The notes beneath the pieces are model-generated. The model was not told the DNA's origin and ran no database searches. It saw only the letters and a program-made list of their open reading frames with translations. From Pseudoscleropodium purum (lineage: Eukaryota; Streptophyta; Bryopsida; Hypnales; Brachytheciaceae), in assembly GCA_963969395.1 (NCBI GenBank), contig OZ017799.1, positions 11,348,501-11,412,500 on the forward strand: a stretch of DNA of 64,000 nucleotides, read 5' to 3'. Of this stretch, positions 34,481-48,191 are shown one piece after another (position 1 is the first letter of the stretch; the number at the start of each line of letters is the position of its first letter). A program made the position numbers and the translations under genes.

Positions 34481-36639
34481 AATCAAAATTTTAAGCTGCG
34501 ACACCTTGCTAGAGAAAGACAGAGCCTGGCGATTAGGTCTCCACAACTCCGACGCATCCTCTACTATAATTGGTGATAGAGCAGGAACAATGGTCGCCTG
34601 GCATTTTTAATGTTTGGGTGAACTAGCGACTTGGTGCCTTTATAGGGCATTAATAGAGCACCTTTGGCACTTTAACCCTACATTGTACAATTGTCATGGC
34701 AAAGTCTTTATTTAGGGATTATTTTTAAATTATTTGCATTTCGCCAATTATTTTTTATTGGTGCGATTTGGCTATATTTCGCTAGAAAAAAAAGCCCTGC
34801 CAGAGACCCCCCAAAGCCAAAAAAATCCCACGATACTCTTAGTAAATTGGTAGCTAGAGACCCTTCCCGAGAACCTACCCCTCTAGAACCCTGTATGCAT
34901 CCATCAGCACAATCTAGAGGCCCGGTTGGTACCCACTGAGGATCTAGTAGTAATCAGCTAGTGGGAGGGGCTGATTGGGGAATGTAGATAGGCTAATATT
35001 TTAGTGGAAATTTTTGAGGTTGTTAATTCCTAATTGGAGCCTTGGGGGTTTAAAAGGTGGACTTTAGGCTTCTAGATGAATAGTAGTAAGCTTATTTGGA
35101 GTTTTTGATTAGTTATGTGGATATGGACCTTATCGGATTAGTTGGTGAGTTGAATTTGAGTTGGTTGTGTAGTAGGATTCATGTTTAGTTTTTAGGTGTA
35201 CTAGATTTGAAGTGGTGTATTATGTGAATTCTAAGTTGGAGTTGAAGCAGTGCCTAGAGGGGTATGAGTGTTGGCTAAGTTGATTTTGTTGTCACCTACT
35301 GCAAGAAAGAAGCCACTGCGAGTCCAACCAAGTTGGTTGTTTTGCTTTGTATTGTTTGTTGCTACTAATATAATTCAAAGTTAAATTTGTCTAATGGGAT
35401 GTTATGTGTATTATAAAATTAGTATTATAAGTATTGTGGTGTTTGTGAATTGTGTTATGTCTAATTGGAATGTGAGAATGATTGAATGTAGTATTAAGTT
35501 TGAATAATATGGATTTGTGAATTTGTAAGTTAATTTTGTAGGTTGTATTGTATAGAGTTGTTTACCAAATTGAAAGTTCTTATGACCTTATAATTGTTGA
35601 ATTGTGAATTCAATTTTGAGTGTCATTATAGTCTATTAATCATTGTATTATTGTGGCTTAAGATAGTGTACCAATTAAAAGTGTGTTACTTGTATTTGAG
35701 TTTGAGCCTATTAGCATAGGAATTTTCCTACTTGATCGTCTCCCTTGGAACGAACTTATTATACTCTTGAGTATTTTTCCAATTTGGTTAAATATTCTTC
35801 TTCAAGAGGGAATTTAAGTACTCAATCAACTTAATTCAAACAATAATTAAGGATTAAATCCCTCCGATCAAACAACCCCCACCCTACCAATTATATTTTA
35901 TGTCTTAAATTTCACAAATGGAAATAGATCAATAAATTGTAATTTTAATCATGTCCAATTGAAAATTAGAATCAAAGAAATATTGATGGCAATTAGCCCA
36001 ATTGAAAACGAGTGTAACCACTAATAATTGAATAATTAGAGGAGGAATCTTACCAAAAAAAATTAACACCAAAATCCCTTCTTTTGTTCACACCACCAAT
36101 TAGTAAAGTGGTTGAAATTTCTCACTTCTTGGCTTAAATAGTGGAATTTGAGGTTGAAAGTCAACATTTCATCGTATAGTCTGGTGTGAAATTTAGTAAT
36201 TTTCAAATGTCAATCTAACCTTTAGTTTATTTTGTAGTTTGAGAAAGGTTATGGCCTTTTTAATTCCAAAATCTCATAAAGGCTTAGAAGTCAATTTGGA
36301 TGAAAGTATAGGGGCAAAGCTTTGCCATGGGGGGTGACCGTAGGCACTAATGAAAATAATTCCTTAAGTTAAAGGAATTTCTATGGAATCTACCTAATTT
36401 GGGGAGTGCTTCCACGTATGGGGGCAACCCCAAGTTTCAAAGATTTGTTTAAATACAAAAGGAGGTACGCATGACAACGTTTAAACTAAAGATTAGGGTT
36501 TAAGTTATACACGTTAATATTTTTGTCCAAATTCCAAAGGAAGTACGTACGACAATGTTTGGACCAAACTTTGAATTTGAAATCTTAAGTACAATTATTA
36601 AATTTTAGTTTTCAATGGAGGTACGCATGATAGCGTTTA
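34481..36639. other. Intergenic region with short degenerate repeats
   Basis: No gene is recognised. Around 36460-36640 three degenerate units begin AGGTACGCATGACAACG, AAGTACGTACGACAATG and AGGTACGCATGATAGCG, about 75-80 bases apart. TGGTGATAGAGCAGG near 34570 resembles a retroelement primer site but has no supporting LTR. Confidence 0.35.
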
Positions 36640-38340
36640 AATTGAATTTTGAAACTAAATCAAACCAACCCCGTTGTACAATATGAGTTGATCAAGTATT
36701 GTGATTTGAAACCTTTTGACAAAGTCTAGCTTTGTTGCTTTAAACATTTCAAAATAAGTACATGTATTAGTGTCAAGCAAATGAGTTTGGAAATCCAACT
36801 CCCAATACCCTAAAAGAACAAGAATATGGTCACTCAAAAACTTCAAGAGACTATTAGCAAAAATGTATGATCTGAAGGGAACCCAAAGTCTTTAAGATCT
36901 CTTCACTAATAGAAGAAGAAAGCAAGCAAAGACTTGGTCACCCCAATTAGTAGTGGTGTACCAAGAGAGAAATTGTGTCCGACAAAATGTCGGTACACCT
37001 AGCAGAATTTGTCCAATAATCTTGTCGGTACAAAAATATACTAGAGCCTTGGTATTGAGAGAATGGAATTCAAATTGGGTTGTGAAAAATGGGTTGAGAA
37101 AAAATGGATTGCAAGAAACAAGGAAGGAGGGCCCTTATATACCCGTGGGAAAGGGCCCACCTCCTTGTTTACCACGAGATATTTTGTTTTTTCCTACCTA
37201 AGTAACTCCCTAATTAACCTAAACTACCCTAAGATATTTGTCCCATAAAGCTTTCTTTAGTCAACAGGAAGGTTTTCAAGCAAGTTCTTGAAAAGCTTCA
37301 ATTAGCTTTAAAAATATTGCCTAAATAAAATCCATTGACTTTTGAAAGATTTTGGGAATCAAATCCTAACTTACTTTAGATATTTTGTGTTTTATCTAAG
37401 GTCAATTCCTAAATAATCCTTAAAAAGTCAAAATTGACTTTTTAAAGCAAGATTTGAAGATCTAATCAAATCAAACCTTTGCTTCTTCTCCAAGCCATCT
37501 ATGAATCTACCTTAACTTACCACAATTTACACTAAAAAAGCCCAAATTATAAACTGATCTTTGGTATCTTTTAGGAACAACTCCAAACACAAAATGGATT
37601 GCGCCATTGCGTTTATAAGACCCAAATTAGTCAAGGGGCCCCCTCTCCTCTTTACCTAATTCATTCTTCACTAGAAAAACCACTCACGATAATTCCAAAG
37701 AAAAGTAAAATCTTTAACTTTTGGAATTCATGGTTTTTGAAGAATTTGAGCATTAGGGTTGTTTAGAAGGTTGAAGAAATTAAGGAAGGACCCCTTGATT
37801 GCGCAAATCAAACACTGTTAGCTCTTAGTTTGCTGGTCAACCCACTGCCATATTGTAAATTCTTATAAAATTCGATGTCATTGCTGATTCTAATACTTTT
37901 GCCTATCAAAAAGTCTTTAAACTTGACAAGGCTCTTATTCAATATACAAAACATTATTTAATTTTTAAGGGGATTTTACGACACTCTAAGTAATTTCTAT
38001 GAATTTACCAGTAACTTCAAACATAGTTAACTTCTCATAAAGTCATTATCGAAGCTTGTAAAATCCCGAAATTTTTTGGGCAACCTTTAGGGAATTTCAT
38101 AAACCTTAGGGCAAAACCAAACCTTCAATTGCATTGTTCATGGAGTTGCTAAAATCAGTAATTCTTTAATAAATTCTACTTAGAAGGGAAATTATTCCAA
38201 TTCCGGGGTTTATTGTGGATGACTGGCTTCTTCATTGACTTCCTGGCATGCTTTTATTCTAAAAGCACCTCTCTATAAGCTCCAATCTCTACTTTCGCCG
38301 TCTACTCTTGATTTTGGTTGATATTTAGCAGTTTCCTACA
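36640..38340 (+). repeat. Diverged dispersed repeat, copy 1
   Basis: Shares a series of blocks in the same order and orientation with 46130-47540. Examples are AAAATGGATTGCGCCATTGC (copy 2 AAAATGAACTACGCCATTGG), the ACTTTTGGAATTCATGG region (copy 2 ACTTTTGGAGTTTGTC), and GGTTGTTTAGAAGGTT (copy 2 GGTTGTCTAGAAGGTT). No coding domain is visible. Boundaries are approximate. It is probably non-coding sequence of a retroelement family. Confidence 0.45.
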
Positions 38341-39786
38341 AGACCAATATAAAAAATTCAAATTCTCTATGAATTGGATTCTCTAGACTTTAGACTCTCT
38401 AGACCTAAAATTAGACTACTATGCTTAGCCAGATTGTCACATGCACCCTAATGGTTATAGATAAGACATGAGGTCTCACCAACTCTCATATCGTCACTTT
38501 TCACTCAAACATACTATTCTAACCTTGCAATCTCTCTACTAATTTTTAGAAATATAGAAACATGTTAAAAACCATATTTCTAGTTTCTAAACAGACTCCG
38601 AACTCCATTGGTAGGGACTTCTACCAATTTCACTCAAACACTATAATTTATGCATATTTGCATAAATATTTGCTAAATGGTGCAAAACATTCATGAAAAA
38701 TATATCCATAGTTCCAAGTGCCAACTTAAGGACTCACATTCATCCCAAGAATAATCAAGATAAAAATTGTACTCCTCATAATACAAAAAAAGATGCACAT
38801 GGTATAACCTACACCATTAGGTGAAAATTTGTACTAGGCAAGGTTTTCTTTTGTCAATAGCTTCACAAATCTGCAAGATGGAACATTGCCACATATAGGA
38901 AACTTAACTATATTAGATCAAGTATAATTAGTCTTACAAAGATCAAAATTCAAATCCCAAACTACAAAAATCTAGGTAGCATGATCTACAACAACAACCA
39001 AGGAGACATGCATGAATAGTGCAAAAACAACTCACAATACAAACTACTCATGTGTCCTAAAATGGTAACAACATTGTGAATACTACAACCCGTACTTGAA
39101 CTTAAGGACTTGCAATGTGCACTACATTATTCCCTCGATGCTTTCATAGATCAGTACATTAGAACATTGTGATAAACAAATAGTAAAGACCAATCCCAAT
39201 TCTCTTCTCAAGGCACCCAATACTTGTGAGAGCACTATCCATGGTTCTTAAAATAAATTATATTCTACACAGAGAGACAAAACTGTAAGTCAAGACATGA
39301 ACCTTCTCTAAAAGAGTCCTATGTACAGTCAAGTCTAGCTCATTTACGAATTCTTGCCTTGTGCTTGCCTCCAACTATGCAAATTTTGATTAGTCCTATC
39401 CTCATTGCAGTTGCCTCATTAGGTCTTTGGCCTTCTAATTTTATACACTTGTCCCTACCCTAGTCTACTACATAGTGTCTTTTGCCGTGCTACTTTCCTC
39501 TAATCCATAAACTTTTTATCAATGATCAAATCAATGCACCCTTAAAATACTACCGCCGCCACAGGTTGCACTCCCACATCCCTTTCTATGGCCTTTACCA
39601 CAGCCTGATCTTTTTTGCCTCCATTGTCACCTCCATTTGCCACATTGGGGGGGGGAGGGGGGGCTTATACTCACCGAGTTGTTAGGAATGCCCCGGTCCA
39701 CTGTTTCCACTATTTTGACAAAATGAAAAGTGTTTGGATGCATAACTATTGAGAAGCCGAAACCTAGGCCTAGAAAGCTCTCTGAT
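38341..39786. other. Intergenic region with a second dispersed repeat and a G-run
   Basis: Positions about 38800-39130 resemble 42270-42560 (AATAGCTTCACAAATCTGCAA against AATAGCTTCACAGCTTTGCAA, and CAACTCACAATAC against CAACTTACAATAC). A G9-A-G7 run lies at 39647-39663. No gene is recognised. Confidence 0.4.
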
Positions 39787-40520
39787 CGCACACTTTGAAG
39801 CCTCGCTCAACTTATCAACCAAGATTGCCGATTTACTTTAACTACACTTGCAGACACATTTCATGTTCATCGAAATACCATTCGCAAGCACATCTACATT
39901 CTAGGATTTGGGAATCGTGTAGCTCCTAGAAAACCCTATCTCAATCTAGCTCACAAAAATTAGAGATTGGCTTTTGTTTGCAAATACAGACATTGGATAG
40001 TTGAAGATTGGAAAAATGTCATTTGGATAGACAAATCATTATTTGAGCTTAGCAAAGACTGCCACCGAATTTGCATTTGAAAAAAAGTTCACGATAATAT
40101 ACATCACATAGTTTTGTGTCTACTTTCAAATCAAGGAGAACATTCGTCATGGTATGGGGTGCATTTACAAGATTTGACAAAAGTCTTTTGGTTTTTCTAC
40201 CTCCAGGTGAGCGAATTGCAACAGATTTTGTCAAGCACATTTATGAATTATGATGGCATTTTATTTGCATTCTATTTCATGCATGATACTCTACATCAAC
40301 TAGTATTTATGGAAGACAGCGCTTTAGTACATTGTGGCAAACTTCCTATACTGTGGAGGCAATTTTATGGGATATAAAAGTTACAATGATCTCCAAACTC
40401 ACCTAATTTGAATCCCATAGAGAACCTTTAGAAGATCATAAAATATTTGTTTCGTTGCCATAAAAAACCAAATAGTAAGGAAGAAATGATCTAAACCATT
40501 CAAGCGGTATAGGATACAGT
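39787..40520 (+). pseudogene. Tc1/mariner transposase pseudogene
   Basis: Translation in two frames gives a recognisable Tc1-type transposase. A helix-turn-helix region (FTLTTLADTFHVHRNTIRKH) is followed by the start of the DDE domain (RLAFVCKYRHWIVEDWKNVI), with the first Asp in WIDKS. After a frameshift near 40085 come VMVWGAFTRFDKS and FLPPGERIATDFVKHIYE. The second Asp is in MEDSALVHC and the final Glu in NLNPIENLW (near 40405). In-frame stops at about 39961 and 40078 and at least two frameshifts make it dead. The W-T/I-VEDWKxVIW style resembles Tc1 elements common in fungi as well as animals. Terminal repeats were not identified. Confidence 0.75.
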
Positions 40521-43500
40521 TCATCTTGAGCAATTATAGAAGTTGATAGCAAACATGCCCAATCAAATGCAAGTTGTGATTTTAGCTAGAGGTGGTAGTA
40601 CTAGATGGTAGATAGTGTGCACAAAAATTTCAAAATGTTGTATGATTTTGAGGCTCATATGTAAATACTTCTTGTGATTATAAAGTACTCTTTATTACAA
40701 TTCCAACACAATTTATGGTTTGAAAATTGGATCATTTTTCAACATGCTACAATTCTTCGAACTTTTGGAACTTTCAAATGATTGACTACTAGTGATAGGA
40801 ATTCGTAAATGAGCTGGACCTAACTATACAAGAACAATATAAAAATATGCCTACAAAACAAAGCAATACATATTGTATTTTAAAGTTTTTGTACATTTAA
40901 AAGAAAGGAAGAAAACACTGTTTTCATGGCCTGAACCGACAAATTGAATCTATAATGTGTTTCAAAAACCATGCCGGTGTTATAAAAGCTTCATAATATG
41001 AAGTACCACTCACGTGTCTATATGAGTCGTATTTTGCTCTAACAAAGTTGGTCTAGACCCTAAGAATCATTCACATGATGCTCTGTCACTCTAAAGTAGT
41101 AATTGTAGAGAGAGCAAGAATCCAAGCCGTTGTTGTGGTGCATTACATCTAAATCACTTGCCCATGGCATTTTGATGGCAATGCAATCTAAAATCGTAAA
41201 TTTGCTAATCGAATCCTACCTTGTTGTAGAACTATTTTCCAAGAGGGTTAAAGAAACCCAAGGAATAGCTAGTGGAGATTCTTATATGGGGAGAATCGGA
41301 TCGGTTGTAGTTGAGCAATTATGGTCACAAATAGAAGCTTAAAAGACAAAAAATTAGAATTTGGATAATTTTAGCGTTCTTTATCTATTTGTTGTGTATT
41401 TTAGAATGAATTACAATTTATTTCAAATATTGTATGAACACTTATTGATATTGATTTAATTCAATATTCACAATTCCATTTGGTCTATAGTCTCATGTTT
41501 CAAACAAACCAAGGCATAATAGTCAATTTATTTATCAATTAATGATTGTAATAATGTCCATAGTCCAATATTCAACCTCAAAAGTCATCAAGTTAATTCA
41601 ATTCTACAATTATTATTGCACAATGTCTAGTCTTATTTAACAAACTATTCCAAGTATTTATTGCTTATAGTCAACAATACTTATTCTCAAATTAATTCCA
41701 CTTTGCTTTTAGCTTGTAAACAATATATGAATGTTGAAGAATATTATAAAAGCAATTTGCTTCAATTCAAAATTATTATAAGTGAAGAAAAATTCAAAAT
41801 TCAAAATAATATATTCCTTTTAGGAATTTACACGAAATGGATGCACATTCTTCTTGATGTATTCAAAGAAGAATGAGTTAATTTTTCCTACTTGTAGTTC
41901 CAAACTCTATTTTCTACCCTTTCATGTTTCATGTCTTTTCATTTGGTGACTTTTCACTTAATTCCTAATTTAACTCTAATTTCATTCACATTTATGCACA
42001 ATTAACTAAACAAAATGCATTTAGACTTTATTTATGCAAAAAAATATGAAAAAGTGATGTCATATAGCAAAAGAAATGTATGACACTTGTAGACTCTTTC
42101 CAACTGATCATAACAACAGAGATCAACTAGTTGCATAACAATCGATCCGGACTTGCTTGTTGATCCTACTCTTAGGCAGACTCAATTCTCAACAAGAATC
42201 AATTGACCAAGACCGACATCTCAATCCCAACCATACCGACAAAGATGCAAATGCAACTACTTGTACCTAGAGGTGAGATCTCGTATGGAGCTTGTTGGTT
42301 TTCTTTCCTTCAATAGCTTCACAGCTTTGCAAGAAAGAATATTATTACAAATTAGTACTGACATTTAAGATCGAGCATACCACTTCCATACACCAAAACC
42401 AAAATTCTAACTTAGAACTCCTAGATTAGTAAAATCTAGTACTGAAAGCATGATGCGTAATGCCAAACGTACAAGGAAGAAACTTGTGACAAGTACTGCA
42501 ACAACAACTTACAATACCAGAAAGAATTTGGACCTTTATGCAACATTCTCTAGTATCACTAGTTTTGTAGCATGCTCTTCTGAGACCAAATCAGCTAGTG
42601 CGCTTCTTATGTCTCTAAATTGCATTCAGTATCATGAAGATATTCAGTGATTTGGTTCAGCAACAATTGCTTCTTGATTTTGTTGCTCTCGTGCATGCAT
42701 CTTAGAGATGGTTTCAATTAACTTGTCAGTAAGTGCAAGAGAGCGAAGACTTCACCTCAATTAACAAATATCTACACCATCTACTAGTCTGTGAGTGTTC
42801 TAATCTCCACCCTTGAGATCGAACATACACAACTAGGTTCTACGTTAAATTAAATTCTATGGGTGAGTTGGTTTTTAGAAATGAGTTGCCTTCCAAGCCA
42901 TGGAGTTTTTTACCTAAATCCTATTGATAATCCTAACTGTGAATAATTGGAGGAAAAGGAAGTTTTTGGGAAGTATAAGCTAATTAATTGTGCAATTTGA
43001 GGATAAGGGTATTTTTGGGAAAAAGAAATGTATCTAACCTAAGTTAAAGAATTTTTCACACTCTTTCCAGAGTGCTAAAAAACTTGAAATTCTACTGTGA
43101 TTCCTAAGAGATATTCAAGGATGAAAATAGGCCATTTTTTTTAGTAAAACTTCATCCGTCACTTTCTAATGTTCTAGCTATCAAAATTGCGTTTGGATTT
43201 TTGGATAATTTTCTATTTTTATTTTTCTAGCTAAATTTGGAATTTGGAATATTTGGAGTAAGTTTAACTATGGTGCAATTAATTTTAAACTTCCTCTACT
43301 TCACTAATTCATCCTTTTTAAAGTTATTCAATAATTTTCCAAATTTTGAAGTGAAATTGGTTTTGGAATCCTAAATTTATGTCCTATAAGAATCTACCCT
43401 AACTTTGATCCAAAATATTCTCTAAAGATTCTTTGATTGGAAGCTAACCTTTTTTCTATCTTTTAATTTAAATGATTTGATTGATTCTATTCCTACTCTT

Positions 43501-46129
43501 AACATTAATTATTCTTTCCTTTTGTGACCTAGTTTTTACCTTGGGTGAAGCTGGTTTACTACTTCAAGTGTTGAAAAAGGAATGAAATTTCTTAATAACT
43601 CTTGATCATTATCTAGTTATTCAAAATTTACTTTAATTTTTCTTATTTTTTTATGTAAACTATTTTAACTTATAATTTATTCTTTAATTTTATCCACAGT
43701 AATTTCTATAGTTTGACTTTCACGTTAATAAATTTATAAATCAAATTTTGACCTCAAGTAGTTGTCCAAAATCCAATTACTAAATCCTAGTTCTTTTTAT
43801 TCGATAATGGTTAAATTGGATTTACCTTGGTAATTAATTTCTATTGGAAAATTAAAGCATAAATTACCTTTTGAATTCAAGGTAAAGGTTATTTACGAGA
43901 AGTTTTGATCGTTGGCCAGTTTACCAAAACTTCAAGTAATTCTTATTTACTGTTGTAACTTCAAAATTACTTCTGTTTTTAACCTTCTTCTACTTTTGCT
44001 TATACTTTTGAATTTTAACTCTAATCTAGATCTAAGATGCTTTCAAAATATTCCTTTGGATGAATCTCTATATTTTCATCCAATTCTAGGCTAACTTCAT
44101 TCATTCACCATTCCTTCAATTTCTATCAATTTTTTATATTTAATATCTTTTTAGAAAGCTATGGGAATTTCCTACGGGGTTCTTAACTCTAATGATACTT
44201 TCCAAATAATATTAATGGTCTGATTCTAATTCTACCTAGGGTCCTAATTGCTAAATGTAATTGAAAATAAAAATGGATTAATTTTGATATGAAAATGGAA
44301 ATTTAAGCATCCTTAAGAGAAGGGAATTAAGCACTAACCTCCACCACATTAGCCTTGTTCTCATTGGTAGGCACTTCGACTTCCAAAGCTTGCTTGTACG
44401 CTCCCTCCATGTTATTTTTTATTCTTGGTAGTTGGTAAATGTTGGAATTTCCCTTTCTTTTCCTTGTCGAACTTTTTCTTGAATTTATCTTATCTTTTCT
44501 TCTTTTAGAGGTTTTTGTAATCTTTTGATTTTTCTTGATGTTTCCAACAAGCCCTAGGCCAAATCCTATAAGAATCTATGCTAATCTCATCTTTTCCAAA
44601 CGTCTTTAAAGTCAACTATGCTTGCCTAACCTTTCTCTAATTTGGCAAACCTCTAGAATTCCTAAAAGTCAATTGATTCTTTACCTTGCTTTTTATTGAT
44701 TGACTTCCTACCAATCCTAATCTATACCTCCAAAGTCAATGATATTTGAATTTAAACATTCCCTTGACTTTTGTATCCATCCTTCTTGTGCCAAACTTTG
44801 ATAATTCTACACTTCCTTCTTGATTTCAATCTCAATTGTCAAATGTTGAGTTGCACAAAGCTTCAACAATTAGTTTTGAGCTGTATTGCTAATTTGACCT
44901 CAGTTGCTATTGAGTGAGGCTGGAGGGAGATGCTCCGTCAGTTGTTGTGCTTGAATGTGCTCAGTTAAGGTTGGTTGACTCTAGCTAATGTAGCTTGGTC
45001 TTCAACGACAAGTTCCAACTGGTATACGAACTGGCTCTAAATACTCAGGTTGATAATCAACCCTCCTTCTTCTGATGGTTTGATCGTTCTCTTTCTTGAT
45101 CTTAAGTGATTGCAAGGTTGATTTTCTTCCAATCTTTTAATTCCAAGCTTTCCTTGACCTTGGGCCTTCCCTCTTTTGACTTCAAATGGAATTCAAGGGT
45201 CTAGCTCACTCAACTTTAAAATTCTCTCTAGTTCACTTAACTTTAAAACTCTCTCTAGCTCATTCAATTTTAAAACTCTCTTTGGCTCTAACCTTCTCCT
45301 TTTAATTCAAAGAAATTATGAAGGGATCTAGCTTCCTCAGATGGAGTGTCCAATTCTTCCTATGGTCCTTTGCTCAAATTAGTGAGTTTTAAAATTTACA
45401 ATCAAAGAAAAAATCGTACTATGTAGAGCAAAATTCTCTTTGGTATTAAAATTTGGTCAAGAGACCAAATCAATCTTTCCACGATGGATGAATGTGGAAA
45501 AAAAAAGTCCGACCCTTTATGTCTAACCACTAATTGGAACGGAACTAGAATAATGGAAAGGGAAGTACCGATGCATTGCTTATGAAGTTGCTGCCAGTGG
45601 CAAGCTCGTATCGACCTCCTTACCGAGTGACCAGCCCTTGGGGTGCCAGCCCTTACTGGATGTTCGGCCCTTGTTGGGTGCTTGGACTCTAATTGGGCTT
45701 CGAATTTCTTTAATTTTTTGGATTTTTAATCCTATGGCTGTTGTTTGCTACACCTTGGGTCCCTTTTAGGGACCCCTAACCCAAAACTAAATTGGAATTT
45801 TCAGAGTCAAAAGTTATTTTTCTACTATTCAAAAACAAAAACACAACAAGACCTTTTTATTGAATAGAGAAAATTGTTTGGAAGAGTGAAGCTTTGCTAT
45901 ATAAGAGGGATTAAATTCAAATTCTTATAAGAACTCCGGAGGAGTTTGTTTGACATGTGAGACTTTGAAATTCTTAGATCTAACCCAAGATATTTTTGAA
46001 TGACACCAAACAAATACACAGACCACAAATCTCAACGTCAAGGGTCCAGGGGAATTTGCTGCATATAAAGTGTGAATTCTCACTCCAAAGGAACTTGGTC
46101 AAGACTGTGAACATACAACCAAAATATGA
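40521..46129. other. AT-rich intergenic region
   Basis: No gene, RNA or intact element is recognised over 5.6 kb. Part (about 42270-42560) is a diverged copy of 38800-39130. Open frames of 60-70 codons in this stretch show no domain. Confidence 0.4.
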
Positions 46130-47540
46130 TTAGCACTCTACTTAATTCCTAGGGAGGTTTTAACAAGAATTTGTGAAATCCCACACATGAAAATTTGAGT
46201 AGGGGTTAGTGAACAAATCTCAAGAAAATATAAGAAGATTAGTATATTAATGTCAAAAACACAAAAGTTTGCCAACTCTTCAAAAGGAACCCCACATCTT
46301 TTGAACGGCTTCAAAACATAAACAAGGAGGGAGCTAAGCGCTTCCAATGCAATTCAAAATAAAATGTTTTGGTCCAAGGACCAAAAATCAAACAATGCCA
46401 ACAATATTGGCAAGATATGAGAATACACAAGAGTTTTGGCCTCAAATGGCCAAGCAAGCAATTGAAGAAAAGGAACAAAGAAAAAGTGGTGGGTCTCAAG
46501 CCACCAAGAGAAAAGGGTTTGGTCTCAAGCAACCAAGAACAAAAAATGAAAGGGGGTGCAAAGGGAGTTGGTGGAAGCCCTTATATATATTTCCAAGGAC
46601 TCCCACTGACCTCCTTTTACTCTAAAACTACCTAAGTAAACCAAAATTCACTACAATCACTAATTACTACACATGATTCTACCCTATTGTTGATCCTTCC
46701 ATAACTTTTGAAGGAAACCTCCAAATGAAAAATGAACTACGCCATTGGCTTCAGAAGACTCCAATTAGTCTGCATACCTCCTAACCTCCATTTCTCCAAT
46801 CAAAACTATTCTCAAGAGACAACATTTTCCATCTTGGTGAAAAAGGTGGAAAATCCAACTTTTGGAGTTTGTCATTTTTGCTAATTTTGACTAGCCAAGG
46901 TTGTCTAGAAGGTTCAAAATGTAAGAAAAGAGTCCAAGACGACTCAATTCACTTCATATGCTTGTGGTCTAGTGGTCAATTCATAAAATGTTTTGAAATT
47001 CCATTAAAATTTGTTGGCGCTGCCAATTTGGATAGTTGCCATTGTTGAAATATCGCAAAATTTGATTAGGCTCTTAGTTAGACTTAAATACACTATCCTT
47101 ATTTTTTGTGGTATTTCACCATCACTAGATGAATTACTACAAGTTTTCCATCCTTGACAATTTTGATTGATTTTCCATGGAGTCTATGTTCTATAATTTG
47201 AAAAATTATGAAACTTTTTGGCCAACTTCTAAAAAGTCCCCACATCCTTTGGAAAAAGTTTCAAGTCAAACTTGTACTTTTACAAAGAGAAACAAATTTA
47301 CTTCTTTGGACTTTAATTCCTTCAGGGACAAAACATTTTCATTATTAAGGAATCTTCGTAGTCTAGCTTCACTATTACACTTCCTAGTATGTTTTTATTT
47401 TGAAAAAACCTTTTTTCTTCTAATGATCCTTTTTTAAAGTGATTGTGGATTTTACCTAAAAGGTCACTGTAAAAACTAATTTCCAACTCTGACATTTGAA
47501 ATGCAATTTCATTCAACATTTTGTAGTGAACTTTTATGAT
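46130..47540 (+). repeat. Diverged dispersed repeat, copy 2
   Basis: Same-orientation counterpart of 36640-38340, with matching blocks listed there. It also shares a paragraph of similar layout: a promoter-like CCTTATATATA near 46580 against CCTTATATACC near 37132. No protein domain is visible. Confidence 0.45.
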
Positions 47541-48007
47541 ACTAGGAAAATCGAATTAATCCTAGTTTGCTAATTTTAGTCAATATTGTCACATATACTT
47601 TGTTTGGTAACAATTTTTTATGGAATCCCAACTTAGTGTTTTCCCTATGTTTTGCCCCAAATTGGAAACTACTCACAATTCCTTATTTAGTGTTCAAATA
47701 CTCATTTAAACTCTTTAAAGTGACAAAAAGGGATTACTCATGACACTCCCAAGGCTTTTAAAAGATTAATTCCTACATATAGGGATTTCCTCCTTTTATC
47801 CTCTAAATCCATTTTTTGGGTCCTTTCGACCATAATTATCCATAAAAATGAGCGAAAAGCTAAAAATGAAGATTCTAAGACCCAAGTGACATTCATGGGG
47901 CTCATACGGTCCAAATTTGCGACAAAGTTTTAATCTAGCCTTCGTAAGGAAGGATAGTGCCCACTAGGTGTTGGCCAAGAATGCACCATCTAAGTGCGTG
48001 GAGTAGT
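47541..48007. other. AT-rich left flank of the copia element
   Basis: No gene or element is recognised. The last five bases before the LTR, GTAGT (48003-48007), are the left target-site copy of the retrotransposon. Confidence 0.4.
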
Positions 48008-48176
48008 TGCTAGAACTATTATTCATTGTAGTACTAAGGTTTCATCTTAGTTAGAATGTATTACATTCAAAGGGGCTAATTAGATTTAGTCTGTATATAA
48101 TGGGGGCCTAAACTATGTTTAAATCATCTTAAGCATAGTCTTAATCAACATTATAAGATTGTAGTATTTTATTGTA
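48008..48176 (+). repeat. 5' LTR of the copia element
   Basis: 169 bp, starting TGCTAGAACTATTATTC and ending at GTATTTTATTGTA directly before the primer site. It contains the TATA box GTATATAATG near 48100. It aligns along its whole length with 58108-58279 but is clearly diverged, so the insertion is old. Confidence 0.8.
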
Positions 48177-48191
48177 TGGTATTAGAGCAGG
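48177..48191 (+). other. Primer-binding site of the copia element
   Basis: TGGTATTAGAGCAGG immediately follows the 5' LTR. Plant copia elements typically have TGGTATCAGAGC here, complementary to the initiator methionine tRNA. Confidence 0.75.

Noticed and set aside
34569..34583. TGGTGATAGAGCAGG as a retroelement primer site.
   Set aside because: No LTR ends next to it and no coding domain downstream; unlike 48177 it has no paired LTR.
46960..47000. TGGTCTAGTGGTCA, reminiscent of a tRNA or SINE A box.
   Set aside because: No B box within tRNA distance and no foldable acceptor stem.
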